Assembly: GCF_029674545.1 (NCBI RefSeq) | Contig: NZ_CP121354.1 | Span: forward strand, 1,612,001 to 1,676,000 | Direction: 5' to 3' | Length of the DNA stretch: 64,000 nt | Source: Mesorhizobium sp. WSM4904 | GTDB taxonomy: Bacteria > Pseudomonadota > Alphaproteobacteria > Rhizobiales > Rhizobiaceae | In this document: positions 7,531 to 17,495 of the stretch, in pieces | Numbering within the stretch: the first letter of the stretch is position 1 | How the letters are laid out: the number at the start of each line of letters is the position of its first letter | Notes under the pieces: model-generated | Databases searched by the model: none | What the model saw: only the letters and a program-made list of their open reading frames with translations | Told to the model about the DNA's origin: nothing | Program-made: the position numbers and the translations under genes

Positions 7531-8862
7531 ATGATGCGGAAATTGTCGCTTCTGTTTGCCGGCGCGCTGATGGGCGCATCGGCAATGAGCCTGGTCTACG
7601 GCGCACCCGGCTCGGCGGCGAACGCTGCGGGCTCCGAAACCTACAAGCAGCTGGCGATCTTCGGCGACATCTTCGAGCGCGTGCGCGCGCAATATGTAAC
7701 GCCGCCGGATGACAAGTCGCTGGTCGAGAACGCCATCAACGGCATGCTTGCCTCGCTCGACCCGCACTCCTCCTACATGAATGCGGAGCAGGCGCAGGAT
7801 ATGCGCGTGCAGACCAAGGGCGAGTTCGGCGGCCTCGGCATCGAGGTCACGATGGAGAACGATCTCGTCAAGGTGATCACGCCGATCGACGACACGCCGG
7901 CCGCCAAGGCGGGCGTGCTTGCCGGCGACTACATCGCCAAGATCGACGGCGAGGAGGTGCGCGGCCTGACCCTCAACGACGCCGTCGAGAAAATGCGCGG
8001 CCCGGTCAACACGCCGATCAAGCTCACGATCCTGCGCCAGGGTGCGGACAAGCCGATCGAGCTGACGGTGGTGCGCGACATCATCAAGGTCAAGGCGGTG
8101 AAGTACCGGGTCGAGAACGACGTCGGCTACATGAAGATCACCTCCTTCACCGAGAAGACCTATGACGATCTCGAGAACGCCATCGAGAACATCAAGAAGC
8201 AGGTGCCGAACGACAAGCTGAAGGGCTATGTGCTCGACCTGCGCCTCAATCCGGGCGGCCTGCTCGACCAGGCGGTGAGCGTGTCGGATGCCTTCCTGAA
8301 GCGCGGCGAGATCGTTTCGACCCGCGGGCGCGACCCGAAGGACGTCACCCGCTTCGACGCCAAGCCGAAGCAGAACGACGACATCAACGGCAAGCCGCTG
8401 ATCGTGCTGGTCAATGGCGGCTCGGCGAGCGCGTCCGAGATCGTCGCCGGCGCGCTGCAGGATCTGCGCCGCGCCACCGTCGTCGGCACTCAGTCCTTCG
8501 GCAAGGGCTCGGTGCAGACCATCATCCCGCTCGGCGAGAACGGCGCGCTGAGGCTCACCACGGCGCTCTATTACACGCCGTCCGGCAAGTCGATCCAGGG
8601 CAAGGGCATCACGCCGGACGTCAAGGTCGAGCAGCCGCTGCCGCCGGACCTGCAGGGCAGGGATCTGACCCGCGGCGAATCGGACCTCAAGGGCCACATC
8701 AAGGGCGCCGACGAGAGCGCCACCGGCTCGGGTTCGGCCGCCTATGTGCCGCCGGAACCGAAGGACGACCTGCAGCTGATCTATGCCGAGCAGCTGCTGC
8801 GCGGCCAAAAGACCGATCCGTCGTTCCCGCCGAACCCGGACAGGGCCGTTTTGAACCAGTAA
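7531..8862 (+). CDS. ctpA: Carboxy-terminal processing protease (S41 family)
   Basis: A 443-residue periplasmic serine protease that trims or degrades envelope proteins and, in several bacteria, controls peptidoglycan hydrolases. It has an N-terminal signal/anchor (MRKLSLLFAGALMGASAMS), a PDZ domain (about 85-170, GGLGIEVTMEND), and the S41 catalytic core with GGSASASEIVAGALQD (Ser near residue 298) and the Lys motif QSFGKGSVQT. The start is ATG 7531, tightly coupled to the EnvC-like gene. The polar C-terminal tail after about residue 390 is not part of the protease fold. Confidence 0.95.
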   Translation: MMRKLSLLFAGALMGASAMSLVYGAPGSAANAAGSETYKQLAIFGDIFERVRAQYVTPPDDKSLVENAINGMLASLDPHSSYMNAEQAQDMRVQTKGEFGGLGIEVTMENDLVKVITPIDDTPAAKAGVLAGDYIAKIDGEEVRGLTLNDAVEKMRGPVNTPIKLTILRQGADKPIELTVVRDIIKVKAVKYRVENDVGYMKITSFTEKTYDDLENAIENIKKQVPNDKLKGYVLDLRLNPGGLLDQAVSVSDAFLKRGEIVSTRGRDPKDVTRFDAKPKQNDDINGKPLIVLVNGGSASASEIVAGALQDLRRATVVGTQSFGKGSVQTIIPLGENGALRLTTALYYTPSGKSIQGKGITPDVKVEQPLPPDLQGRDLTRGESDLKGHIKGADESATGSGSAAYVPPEPKDDLQLIYAEQLLRGQKTDPSFPPNPDRAVLNQ

Positions 8863-9057
8863 AGGCGTGTCGGCCGGGGCAAGCCTCTGGCCGACCGACC
8901 GAAGCGATGCAATGCTGCCGGGACCCGCGAGGTTCCGGCAGTTTGATTCGGGGACAAGTCGATTCGCGAACGGGCGCCGGGGGGCGCCGAAGGTTTTGAA
9001 TTTCGCACGTGACCGCTGACGATCCGATCGGCTGGATCACGGGCTTGGGGATGCGGC

Positions 9058-10251
9058 TTGGCTGACATCGGCAAGGACATCGAACGCCCGCTCGGACAGA
9101 CGCTCCGGGCTCAGCGCCCTGCTTCGCGCCGCATCAGCGCCGGCATGCTCGGCGCGGCGGTCGTCGTCCTCGGAGTGATCGGCATTTCCGGTGCGATCGC
9201 ATTGCGTGAGAAACCTTTCCGCAAGCCGGACGAGATGGCCGTTTCGACGCCGAAGGTGACCGCGGCGCCAACCCCTGCGCCGGCACCGGCGCCGACGCCG
9301 GCTGAAGTGGCGACGGCGAACCCCGGCGCGAGCACGCCGATGAAGAGCGGGGGCCCGCAGATCATCCACGTACAGACCGAAGAGGGCGACGGCCCGCCCA
9401 AAGCGGGTATCGTCATCCGCGATCCTTCGGCGCTTGGGCAGAATCTCAAGGTCGCGCACATCCCGGACAGGGCGCTGATCGAGGCCAGCGACAGCGGACC
9501 GCTGCCGATCCGTTCCGCCGACGGCAGGCGGCCGTTCGACGTCTATGCGCGGCCGTGGTCCGGCGCGCGCGGCGCGCGCGTGGCGATCGTCATCGGCGGG
9601 CTCGCCGTCTCGCAGACCGGCACGCAGGCGGCGATCGCCAAATTGCCGGCCGAGGTGACGCTGGCCTTCGCGCCGCAGGGCAACAGCATCGACCGCTGGA
9701 TGAAGGCGGCACGCCAAAGCGGACATGAGATCGTCATGCAGATACCGCTCGAGCCGTTCGACTATCCAAACGTCAATCCGGGGCGCAATACGCTGACGGT
9801 CTCGGCGAGCCAGGACGAGAACCTGAAGAGCCTGCACTGGGCGCTGTCCAGAACGACCAACTACACCGGCGTCATGAACTATATGGGCGCGCGCTTTTCC
9901 GCCGACGCAAACGCAATGGGACCCTTCATGGCCGAGCTCGGCAAGCGCGGCCTTGCCTATGTCGACGATGGCTCGTCGGCGCGGAGCGTCGCGTCCGATC
10001 TCGCGCTGAAGGACGGCGTGCCGTTCGTGGGCGGCGACATGGCCATCGACGCGGTGCAGGATCGCGGCGAGATCCTGAAGAAGCTGGACAGCCTCGAGGC
10101 GACCGCGCGGGCCAAGGGCACGGCCGTCGGCATCGGCTCGGCCTTCGATATCACCGTCGACACGGTGACGTCCTGGGTCGCCGAGGCGAAGAAGCGCGGC
10201 ATCGAGATCGTGCCGATCTCGGCTGTCGCCATCGATCCGCAAAAAGGCTAG
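9058..10251 (+). CDS. Divergent polysaccharide deacetylase family protein (DUF610/YibQ)
   Basis: A 397-residue protein with one N-terminal membrane helix (about 29-48) and a Pro/Ala-rich periplasmic linker (about 68-95). The C-terminal divergent polysaccharide deacetylase domain starts near residue 172 (GARGARVAIVIGGLAVSQTGT). YibQ-type proteins lie next to envC in many proteobacteria, but their substrate is not established. TTG 9058 is used as start because no in-frame ATG lies nearby and MADIGKDIERPLGQ resembles the family N-terminus. A GGGGAT site lies about 7 bases upstream. Confidence 0.88.
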   Translation: MADIGKDIERPLGQTLRAQRPASRRISAGMLGAAVVVLGVIGISGAIALREKPFRKPDEMAVSTPKVTAAPTPAPAPAPTPAEVATANPGASTPMKSGGPQIIHVQTEEGDGPPKAGIVIRDPSALGQNLKVAHIPDRALIEASDSGPLPIRSADGRRPFDVYARPWSGARGARVAIVIGGLAVSQTGTQAAIAKLPAEVTLAFAPQGNSIDRWMKAARQSGHEIVMQIPLEPFDYPNVNPGRNTLTVSASQDENLKSLHWALSRTTNYTGVMNYMGARFSADANAMGPFMAELGKRGLAYVDDGSSARSVASDLALKDGVPFVGGDMAIDAVQDRGEILKKLDSLEATARAKGTAVGIGSAFDITVDTVTSWVAEAKKRGIEIVPISAVAIDPQKG

Positions 10252-10284
10252 TCATCGGCTTCTCGCCGATACTGGAATCCGGAA

Positions 10285-10803
10285 ATGTCCAAGAAGATGA
10301 TCGATCCCGAGACGTTGCCTTATCGTCCCTGCGTCGGACTGATGATCCTCAACCGCGTCGGGCTGGTCTGGGTCGGCCATCGCATCGCCGAGCCGGACAG
10401 CGAGTTTTCCGGCACGACGAAACTGTGGCAGATGCCGCAGGGCGGCATCGACGACGGCGAGGAGCCGCTCAACGCAGCGGAGCGGGAGCTCTACGAGGAA
10501 ACCGGCATGCGCAGCGTGTCGCTGCTGGCCGAGGCGCCGCATTGGATCAATTACGACCTGCCGCCGCATCTGGTCGGCGTCGCCTTCAAGGGGCGCTACC
10601 GCGGCCAGACGCAGAAATGGTTCGCCTACCGCTTCGAGGGCGACGAGAGCGAGATCCGGATCAATCCGCCGCCGGGTGGCCACAAGGCCGAATTCGATCA
10701 ATGGTCATGGCGGCCGATGCGGGAGCTGCCTGACCTCATCGTGCCGTTCAAGCGCCAGGTTTATGAACAGGTTGTGGGGGCTTTCGAGCATCTGGCCGGT
10801 TAG
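10285..10803 (+). CDS. rppH: RNA pyrophosphohydrolase (Nudix)
   Basis: RppH removes pyrophosphate from 5'-triphosphorylated mRNA and so starts 5'-end-dependent decay. In rhizobia this orthologue is often called ialA/nudH. The 172-residue protein carries a full Nudix box from residue 53 ([20 protein letters not shown]) with the catalytic glutamates. It also has the RppH-type C-terminus ([24 protein letters not shown]). It follows the deacetylase-like gene by 33 bases and probably ends the envC-ctpA transcription unit. Confidence 0.95.
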   Translation: MSKKMIDPETLPYRPCVGLMILNRVGLVWVGHRIAEPDSEFSGTTKLWQMPQGGIDDGEEPLNAAERELYEETGMRSVSLLAEAPHWINYDLPPHLVGVAFKGRYRGQTQKWFAYRFEGDESEIRINPPPGGHKAEFDQWSWRPMRELPDLIVPFKRQVYEQVVGAFEHLAG

Positions 10804-10956
10804 CTGCAAGCGTCGTGTGCCGCGGGCGTGTTGGGGTCTTGCGAGCGGATTCGGTTGAGCAACAGTTCGCACCGTTCGGAATCATGCTCTATTGATGCTG
10901 ATGCGCTTCAAGCAAGAGGCAGGCATGAACGACACATGGCAGGCGCACTTTAACGG

Positions 10957-11138
10957 GACGTCGGCGCCGCCCCTCACCTGCCTGCCGGCATCCTCTCCCC
11001 GTATAGTGACGGGGAGAGGGGCGGTCTCATCGCCGGTTTCGCCAATTGCCAGCGTTGCAGGAAGGGCGCCGAGGTTGCGGCAAGCCCCTTCTCCCCGTCA
11101 CTATACCCGGCAGGGCGATGAGGGGCGGCGCCGACGTC
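10957..11138. repeat. Long palindromic element, family A-related, filling the rppH-alr gap
   Basis: The ends are a perfect 20-base inverted repeat (10957-10976 and 11119-11138). Inner arms include CTCCCCGTATAGTGACGGGGAG and its inverted partner near 11090-11106. The core carries GGTTTCGCCAATTGCCAGCGTTGCA, close to the core of the element at 918-1076. The remaining bases of the 10804-11196 gap show no gene or clear promoter. Confidence 0.8.
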
Positions 11139-11196
11139 GGCAACCGGTCGGTTCCGCAACGAGTGCAGACCGTCTTTGTCCGGAGCGATTGCCCCG

Positions 11197-12339
11197 ATGA
11201 ACGACACCAAAGCGTCTTTGCCGCAAATGACCGCCACCAGCGGTTCGATGGTGAGCGAGGCAGCCGCCGGCGCGATCCTGACCATCGATCTCGGCGCCGT
11301 CCGCGAGAACTACCGGCGGCTCAAGGCGCGGCTGGCGGGCGTGCGCTGCGCCGGTGTGCTCAAGGCCGACGGCTATGGTCTCGGCGCCGCGCAGGTGGCG
11401 TCGGCGCTGATCAAGGAAGGCTGCGACATCTTCTTTGTCGCGCTGCTCGGCGAAGGCATCGCCTTGCGCAAGGCGCTTGGGCCAGGACGTGACATCTTTG
11501 TCCTGAATGGCCTGCCACCAGGCTCGGCACCGGAAGCGCTTGCGGGCGGACTTCACCCCGTCATCAACAGCGTCGCTCAGTTGAAGGCGTGGCGCGAAAC
11601 GGCACGAGCCGCCGGTCGAAAGTTGCCTGCCGCGGTCCAGGTCGACAGCGGCATGTCGCGGCTCGGCATGCCTCCGGCCGAAGTCGCCGCGCTCGCCAAG
11701 GATGCTTTCGACGGCATCGATATCCGGTTCGCAATGAGCCACCTCGCCTGTGCCGATGAGCCGCGCAATCCCGCCAACGAAGCACAACGGCTGGCTTTCG
11801 AGCGGCTGCGCGGGATGTTGCCCGAGGCCCCGGCCTCGCTCGCCAACTCGTCCGGCATTTTCCTCGGGGCCTCCTACCACTACGATCTCGCTCGTCCGGG
11901 CGCCGCGCTCTACGGCATCAACCCGACGCCGGGCGAAGCCAACCCAATGCTGCCGGTGGTGCGGCTGCAGGCGAAGGTGGCGCAGACGCGCAGCGTCGAA
12001 GACGGCGCCGGCATCGGCTACGGCCACACTTACCATGCGCGCGGACCGCTCAGGCTGGCGACGATCTCGCTCGGCTATGCCGATGGCTGGCACCGGCGCG
12101 CCGCTTCGGCCGCCTGGTTCGAGGGCGTGCGGCTGCCTTTCGTCGGGCGGGTATCGATGGATTCGATCATCCTCGATATTTCGGCGCTTCCGGCCGGCAG
12201 GCTGGGCGAGGGCGACCTCGTCGAGCTCATCGGCCCGTGGCAAGGCGTCGACGACGCCGCCGCACATGCCGGCACCATCGGCTACGAGGTGCTGACCAGC
12301 CTGGGCGCGCGCTTTCACCGCCGCTATATCGGCGCATGA
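11197..12339 (+). CDS. Alanine racemase (probably catabolic, DadX-type)
   Basis: A PLP enzyme of fold type III that interconverts L- and D-alanine. The 380-residue protein has the PLP lysine in AGVLKADGYG (Lys56), the VDSGMSRLG segment, and the catalytic tyrosine region AGIGYGHTY in the C-terminal barrel. ATG 11197 is favoured over an in-frame start 7 codons upstream because it gives the family N-terminus. The next gene is dadA, which oxidises D-alanine. The pair suggests L-alanine catabolism through D-alanine, although a biosynthetic role in the cell wall cannot be excluded. Confidence 0.93.
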   Translation: MNDTKASLPQMTATSGSMVSEAAAGAILTIDLGAVRENYRRLKARLAGVRCAGVLKADGYGLGAAQVASALIKEGCDIFFVALLGEGIALRKALGPGRDIFVLNGLPPGSAPEALAGGLHPVINSVAQLKAWRETARAAGRKLPAAVQVDSGMSRLGMPPAEVAALAKDAFDGIDIRFAMSHLACADEPRNPANEAQRLAFERLRGMLPEAPASLANSSGIFLGASYHYDLARPGAALYGINPTPGEANPMLPVVRLQAKVAQTRSVEDGAGIGYGHTYHARGPLRLATISLGYADGWHRRAASAAWFEGVRLPFVGRVSMDSIILDISALPAGRLGEGDLVELIGPWQGVDDAAAHAGTIGYEVLTSLGARFHRRYIGA

Positions 12340-12426
12340 CCGCGCTTGGCGGACGCAACAAAATCCGGCAGACAGATGAAAGGGCCAACGCCGTCAGGCG
12401 TTCGGTCGGCTTTGAGGGAGCATAGA

Positions 12427-13686
12427 ATGAAAGTCCTGGTGATGGGCGGCGGCGTGATCGGGGTCACCACCGCCTACTTCCTTGCAGAGGCCGGCCATGA
12501 AGTCACGGTGATAGACCGGCAGCAGGGGCCAGCGCTGGAAACCAGCTTCGCCAATGCCGGCGAAGTGTCGCCCGGCTATGCCTCGCCTTGGGCCGGACCC
12601 GGCATCCCGGTGAAAGCGGTCAAATGGCTCTTGATGAAATACGGTCCGCTGGTGGTCCGTCCCGCCTTCGATCCGCATATGTGGACGTGGCTCCTCAAGA
12701 TGCTGCGCAACTGCACGGCCGAGCGCTATGCGCTCAACAAGTCGCGCATGGTGCCGGTCGCCGAGTACAGCCGCGACACGCTGAAGGCGCTGCGTGCCGC
12801 GACCGGCATCAGCTATGACGAGCGGTCCAAGGGCACGCTGCAGCTGTTCCGCAAGCAGAAGCAGCTCGACGGTACCGGCGGCGACGTCGAGGTGCTGAAG
12901 AAATATGGCGTTCCCTACGAGATCCTCGATCGGGACGGCTGCATCGCGGCCGAGCCGGCGCTGGCGGGCGTGCGGGAAAAATTCGTCGGCGGGCTGAGAT
13001 TGCCCGGCGACGAAACCGGCGACTGCAAGATGTTCACCGAGAAGCTCGCCGAACTCTGCGTCGCGCGCGGCGTCACCTTCGAATACGCCACGACGATCCG
13101 GCGCGTCGTCAGGAACCGCAATCGCGTCGTCCAGGTCGGCACCGACAAGGGCTGGCGGACGGCGGATGCCTATGTGATGGCGCTGGGCAGCTATTCGGCT
13201 CCCTTCATGCGCAAGATGAAGCGGCCGATACCGGTCTATCCGGTCAAGGGCTATTCCATCACCGTGCCGATCACGAATGCGGAAGCAGCGCCGGTGTCGA
13301 CCGTCATGGACGAGACCTACAAGGTGGCGATCACCAGGCTCGGCGACCGCATCCGCGTCGGTGGCACCGCGGAGATTTCGGGCTTCGACCTGCGCCTGCA
13401 TGAATCGCGCCGCCGCACGCTCGAGCATTCCGTGGGCGACCTGTTTCCGGGCGGCGGCGACCTCAAGGCCGCGATCTTCTGGTGCGGCTTGCGGCCGATG
13501 ACGCCCGACGGGCCGCCGCTGGTCGGCCAGAGCGAGCTGTCCAACCTCTATCTCAACACCGGTCACGGCACGCTGGGCTGGACCATGGCCTGCGGCTCGG
13601 CCAAGGTGCTTTCCGACATCATGTCCAACCGGGTGCCGGAGATCAACGCGCTCGACCTCAGCCCGGACCGGTACGTCAAGGCGTAG
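12427..13686 (+). CDS. dadA: D-amino acid dehydrogenase
   Basis: DadA is a membrane-associated FAD enzyme that deaminates D-alanine to pyruvate and passes electrons to the respiratory chain. The 419-residue protein starts with the dinucleotide-binding motif [21 protein letters not shown] and ends with the DAO-family segment [14 protein letters not shown] and [23 protein letters not shown] ribosome site precedes ATG 12427. It lies 87 bases after the racemase and is probably co-transcribed with it. A palindromic repeat begins right at its stop codon. Confidence 0.95.
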   Translation: MKVLVMGGGVIGVTTAYFLAEAGHEVTVIDRQQGPALETSFANAGEVSPGYASPWAGPGIPVKAVKWLLMKYGPLVVRPAFDPHMWTWLLKMLRNCTAERYALNKSRMVPVAEYSRDTLKALRAATGISYDERSKGTLQLFRKQKQLDGTGGDVEVLKKYGVPYEILDRDGCIAAEPALAGVREKFVGGLRLPGDETGDCKMFTEKLAELCVARGVTFEYATTIRRVVRNRNRVVQVGTDKGWRTADAYVMALGSYSAPFMRKMKRPIPVYPVKGYSITVPITNAEAAPVSTVMDETYKVAITRLGDRIRVGGTAEISGFDLRLHESRRRTLEHSVGDLFPGGGDLKAAIFWCGLRPMTPDGPPLVGQSELSNLYLNTGHGTLGWTMACGSAKVLSDIMSNRVPEINALDLSPDRYVKA

Positions 13687-13846
13687 AGCGGTTGGCGCAA
13701 TTCCGGACGGAAAGCCGTCACACTTTTCCTGGAATTGCCCTAGAGCAGTTCACCGTTTCACGGAAACGCCGAACCGCTCTAACTCTTTGTTTTTACGCAA
13801 TTCCGGGCGGAAAACCGCTCACACTTTTCCTGGAATTGCTCTGAAG
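13684..13846. repeat. Palindromic repeats, family C (two units)
   Basis: Two units of CAATTCCGG..CGGAAA...CACTTTTCCTGGAATTG (about 13698-13740 and 13799-13840) flank an inner inverted pair (AGAGCAGTTC / GAACCGCTCT). The first unit overlaps the dadA stop codon. Further copies of the same unit lie at 40862-40912 and 56090-56163. Nothing coding was seen here. Confidence 0.8.
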
Positions 13847-13936
13847 CGCGTCGCGACAAAAAGGGATTGAGGCGAGGCAGTTTAAGCTCTCGAAGCACCG
13901 GTCGTGCTATCGTCGCCTAAGGCGGGAGACGTTTTG

Positions 13937-14509
13937 ATGCGGCCAATTCTTTTGATTGCAGCGACCGGATATCTGGTCTGCGCCTCGGCGGCGCTTGCCG
14001 CGGACAAGACCGTTCACGACAAGGAGCATGGCTTTTCGCTGACCTATCCCGAGGGATGGACGAGCGAGGCCCCGTCCGGTAACTCCATACGGCTCAGGAT
14101 CCGATCCGGGGAAGGCCTGGTCTGCCGGGTGTCGGAGAATCCCTACGACCCGTCCAATCCGGACAATCCGCCCGATCCCAAGGCTTTCATCGAGAAGGAC
14201 TGGTCGCCGAGCGACTGGCAGACGATGATCGGCGTCGCCTTTGGCTCGGCCAGCTTCAGCAAGGACAGGCTTGCTCGATTTCCGGACGGCTACCCCGTGC
14301 GGATAGCAGATATGGATTTCTACTATTTCGATGACAATGTCAGCTTCCACGGTCATTCCAGCATTGCGCTTACGCTGCGTCGCGCGCATTTCGGCTTCGT
14401 GAACTGCGGGATCACGGGCGACGACGCCGAAGAGGCGGCGCGGAAGTGGGCGCCGGTGGCGGAAGAGGCCGAAAAGGTGGTGAGCTCGTTCGTGCTCGAC
14501 GCGGATTAG
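13937..14509 (+). CDS. Secreted protein of unknown function
   Basis: A 190-residue protein with a clear Sec signal peptide (about residues 1-22, ending ASAALA). The mature part starts DKTVHDKEHGFSLTYPEGW, a pattern seen in small periplasmic proteins of the PsbP/DUF1795-like type, but no family can be assigned with confidence. Two cysteines (VCRVSENP and VNCGIT) could form a disulfide. ATG 13937 is preceded by GGGAG. It stands alone between dadA and the LysR gene, which reads toward it. Confidence 0.75.
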   Translation: MRPILLIAATGYLVCASAALAADKTVHDKEHGFSLTYPEGWTSEAPSGNSIRLRIRSGEGLVCRVSENPYDPSNPDNPPDPKAFIEKDWSPSDWQTMIGVAFGSASFSKDRLARFPDGYPVRIADMDFYYFDDNVSFHGHSSIALTLRRAHFGFVNCGITGDDAEEAARKWAPVAEEAEKVVSSFVLDAD

Positions 14510-14739
14510 TTCCTCAACGCCGGGATTTGAAAGGTTGCAGGCCTCTGCGGGCAAGATTTTCACCATCCATTTCGGTGAAATCAGCGCAGGCGTTGGGGAT
14601 TGGCTGAAGCCTCCCAACGAGGTCGGACCGTCTCGGCCAATGTTCAAGGCATAGCAGCTGTCAACGCGAACATAGCCGACCGGTCGACGTTTCTGTGCCG
14701 GGGAACGTTTCGCTTAAGCGGTCACAGCTAGATAATGTT

Positions 14740-15621
14740 CTAGACAAAAAGCCCGCGTTCCCGCTCGACGGCCTTGGTGATGAAATTGGCGACGAGCTGG
14801 ACGCGGCGCAGCGGCCTCACCGATTCGTGATAGACCAGCCAATAGGCGCGGCGGATGGGCGCGACGATGTCGACCGGCACCAGCTCGGGCATCGAGCGGG
14901 CGACGAAAGTGTGCAGGATGCCGATACCCGCGCCGGAGCGCACCGCTTCCGCCTGGCCGAGCGCCGAGGAGATGGCGAAGCTCGAGCGCCAGTCCGGGCT
15001 GAACTCGGCGGCGTAGTCGAGCGAGGGACTGACGATGAGGTCGGGAACGTAGCCGATCAGCGTGTGCCGGCCGAGCTCGGCTGCCATCCTGGGCAGGCCA
15101 TTCGCCTCGGCATAGGCGCGGGAGGCGAATAGCCCGAGCGTATAGTCGACCAGCTTTCCCGCCACCAATCGTCCCTCGGTCGGCCGCTCGACGGTGATGG
15201 CGATGTCGGCCTCGCGCCGCGACAGCGAGAAGGAACGCGGCACCGGCACCAGCTGGATGGTGAGCTCGCGGTGCAGTGTTGTGATCTCGCCCAGGCGCTT
15301 GGCGAGGAAAGCGACGCCGAAACCGTCGGGCGCGCCGATGCGCACCGTGCCGGAGACGTCGTCGCCCTCGCCGGCGATGGTCGAGCGCGCGGCGATCATG
15401 TCGCCCTCCATGCGTTCGGCAATGTCGAGGAAGCGCTCGCCGGCCGGTGTCAGCTCGCTGCCGGTGGTCAGGCGGCGGAAAAGCTTCGTGCGCAGCGCTT
15501 CCTCGAGCGCCGCGATGCGACGCGAGACGGTGGCATGGTTGAGCTCCAGGCGTTTTGCCGCGCCGAGGATCTGCCCGGCGCGCGCCACGGCGAGGAAGAT
15601 GCGCACGTCATCCCAGTTCAT
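14740..15621 (-). CDS. LysR-family transcriptional regulator
   Basis: A 293-residue LysR-type regulator. The N-terminal winged helix-turn-helix (NWDDVRIFLAVARAGQILGAAKRLELNHATVSRRIAALE) is followed by a substrate-binding effector domain from about residue 90. The frame runs upstream through a palindromic repeat, and ATG 15621 (MNWDDVRIF) matches the family start. It is transcribed away from mmsA, with 377 bases between them that include a large palindrome. Control of mmsA is plausible from position only. Confidence 0.9.
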   Translation of the reverse strand: MNWDDVRIFLAVARAGQILGAAKRLELNHATVSRRIAALEEALRTKLFRRLTTGSELTPAGERFLDIAERMEGDMIAARSTIAGEGDDVSGTVRIGAPDGFGVAFLAKRLGEITTLHRELTIQLVPVPRSFSLSRREADIAITVERPTEGRLVAGKLVDYTLGLFASRAYAEANGLPRMAAELGRHTLIGYVPDLIVSPSLDYAAEFSPDWRSSFAISSALGQAEAVRSGAGIGILHTFVARSMPELVPVDIVAPIRRAYWLVYHESVRPLRRVQLVANFITKAVERERGLFV

Positions 15622-15665
15622 GGGGATGACCTTGATGATAACGGTCAAAGCCGCGTTCCTTCGCT

Positions 15666-15820
15666 CCCCCCTCTGTCCTGCCGGACATCTCCCCCACAAG
15701 GAGGGAGATCGGCAGCTCCGCCGCCGGCTCATCTGTTTCGACGTTGGTGATTGGCGAAGGCAAAAATGAGAGCGCAATCTCCCCCCAAGTGGGGGAGACG
15801 TCCGGCAGGACAGAGGGGGG
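15666..15820. repeat. Long palindromic intergenic repeat, family A, copy 2
   Basis: Arms at 15666-15709 and 15778-15820 are inverted copies and match the arms of the element at 918-1076 (CCCCCTCTGTCCTGCCGGACATCT). The core, read on the opposite strand, again holds TTCGCCAATCACCAACGTCG. It occupies the middle of the regulator-mmsA intergenic region. The flanking 15821-15998 shows no further gene, and the mmsA promoter could not be placed with confidence. Confidence 0.85.
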
Positions 15821-15998
15821 TGTGAAGGAACGCAAGCCTCTACTCCTTTGAGCGTCCAGGCCGCACCGCCATTTGCGGCAATTAATGCACGGCTTCGCGC
15901 AGTTGTCTATTTTCCGCACAACGGTTGCGATCTTCCTCGCGTTGCCATCGCCGGCGCAAAGGCGGACAATGCCTCATCACCAAACAGGGAGAGAAACC

Positions 15999-17495
15999 AT
16001 GATCGAATACGGTCATTTCATCGGCGGCAAGCGTGTCGCCGGCACCAGCGGCCGCAAGCAGGATGTCATGCAGCCGATGGACGGCTCCGTCCGCGCCACG
16101 GTGGCGCTGGCCTCGGCGCAGGAACTGCGCGCCGCGGTCGAGAACGCCAAGGCCGCGCAGGTCAAGTGGGGCGCCACCAATCCGCAGCGCCGCGTGCGCG
16201 TGCTGATGAAGTTTCTCGAGCTGGTCCAGCGCGACTATGAAGAGCTGGCCGACATCCTGGCGCGCGAGCACGGCAAGACGATCGCCGACGCGCGCGGCGA
16301 CATCCAGCGCGGCCTCGAGGTGGTCGAGGTCTGCATCGGCGCGCCGCACATGATGAAGGGCGAGTTCACCGACGGCGCCGGCCCCGGCATCGACACCTAT
16401 TCGATGCGTCAGCCGCTCGGCGTCGTCGCCGGCATCACGCCGTTCAACTTCCCGGCGATGATCCCGCTGTGGAAGATCGCTCCGGCGATCGCCTGCGGCA
16501 ACGCCTTCATCCTGAAGCCGTCGGAGCGCGATCCGGGCGTGCCGATCCGCATCGCCGAGCTGTTCATCGAGGCCGGCCTGCCGGAAGGCGTGCTGAACGT
16601 CGTCAACGGCGACAAGGAAGTAGTAGACGCCATCCTCGACGATCCGGACATCAAGGCCATCGGCTTCGTCGGCTCGACGCCGATCGCCCAGTACATCTAT
16701 GCGCGCGGCTGCGCGGCGGGAAAGCGCGTGCAATGCTTCGGCGGCGCCAAGAACCACATGATCATCATGCCCGACGCCGACATGGACCAGACCGTCGACG
16801 CCCTCGTCGGCGCCGGATACGGCTCGGCCGGCGAGCGCTGCATGGCGATCTCGGTGGCCGTGCCGGTCGGCAACGACACCGCCAACCGGCTGATGGAGAA
16901 GCTGGTGCCGCGCGTCGAAAGCCTGAAGGTCGGTCCGTCGACGGATTCTTCCGCCGATTTCGGCCCGCTGGTAACGGCGCAGGCACTGGAGCGCGTGAAG
17001 GGTTACGTCGATCTCGGGGTCAAGGAAGGCGCCAAGCTCGTCGTCGACGGCCGCGGCTTCAAGATGCAGGGCTACGAGAGCGGCTACTACATGGGTGGCT
17101 GCCTGTTCGACAACGTGACGCCGGACATGCGCATCTACAAGGAAGAGATTTTCGGGCCGGTCCTGTCCGTGGTGCGCGCGCCGACCTACGAGAACGCCAT
17201 CAAGCTCGCCAACGACCATGAGATGGGCAACGGCGTCGCCATCTTCACCCGCGACGGCGACGCCGCGCGTGACTTCGCTTCCAGGGTCCAGGTCGGCATG
17301 GTCGGCGTCAACGTGCCGATCCCGGTGCCGATCGCCTATTACACCTTCGGCGGCTGGAAGGCCTCGTCCTTCGGCGACCTCAACCAGCACGGGCCTGACG
17401 CGTTCCGCTTCTATACCAAGACCAAGACGGTCACCTCGCGCTGGCCGTCGGGCATCAAGGATGGCGCTGAATTCGTCATTCCGACGATGAACTAG
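15999..17495 (+). CDS. mmsA: Methylmalonate-semialdehyde dehydrogenase (CoA-acylating)
   Basis: A 498-residue CoA-dependent aldehyde dehydrogenase that turns methylmalonate or malonate semialdehyde into propionyl- or acetyl-CoA during valine, inositol and beta-alanine breakdown. It has the ALDH cofactor segment GITPFNFPAMIPLW, the catalytic Cys281 in GSAGERCMAIS, and the MmsA-typical VPIPVPIAYYTFGGWK. ATG 15999 follows an AGGGAGAG ribosome site. The last 14 codons are duplicated in the downstream tandem array, and a hairpin terminator lies 330 bases past the stop. Confidence 0.96.
   Translation: MIEYGHFIGGKRVAGTSGRKQDVMQPMDGSVRATVALASAQELRAAVENAKAAQVKWGATNPQRRVRVLMKFLELVQRDYEELADILAREHGKTIADARGDIQRGLEVVEVCIGAPHMMKGEFTDGAGPGIDTYSMRQPLGVVAGITPFNFPAMIPLWKIAPAIACGNAFILKPSERDPGVPIRIAELFIEAGLPEGVLNVVNGDKEVVDAILDDPDIKAIGFVGSTPIAQYIYARGCAAGKRVQCFGGAKNHMIIMPDADMDQTVDALVGAGYGSAGERCMAISVAVPVGNDTANRLMEKLVPRVESLKVGPSTDSSADFGPLVTAQALERVKGYVDLGVKEGAKLVVDGRGFKMQGYESGYYMGGCLFDNVTPDMRIYKEEIFGPVLSVVRAPTYENAIKLANDHEMGNGVAIFTRDGDAARDFASRVQVGMVGVNVPIPVPIAYYTFGGWKASSFGDLNQHGPDAFRFYTKTKTVTSRWPSGIKDGAEFVIPTMN

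Noticed and set aside
13687..13936. Small ORFs in the dadA downstream gap
   Set aside because: The region consists of palindromic repeat units, and the ORFs there lack ribosome sites and protein-like composition.
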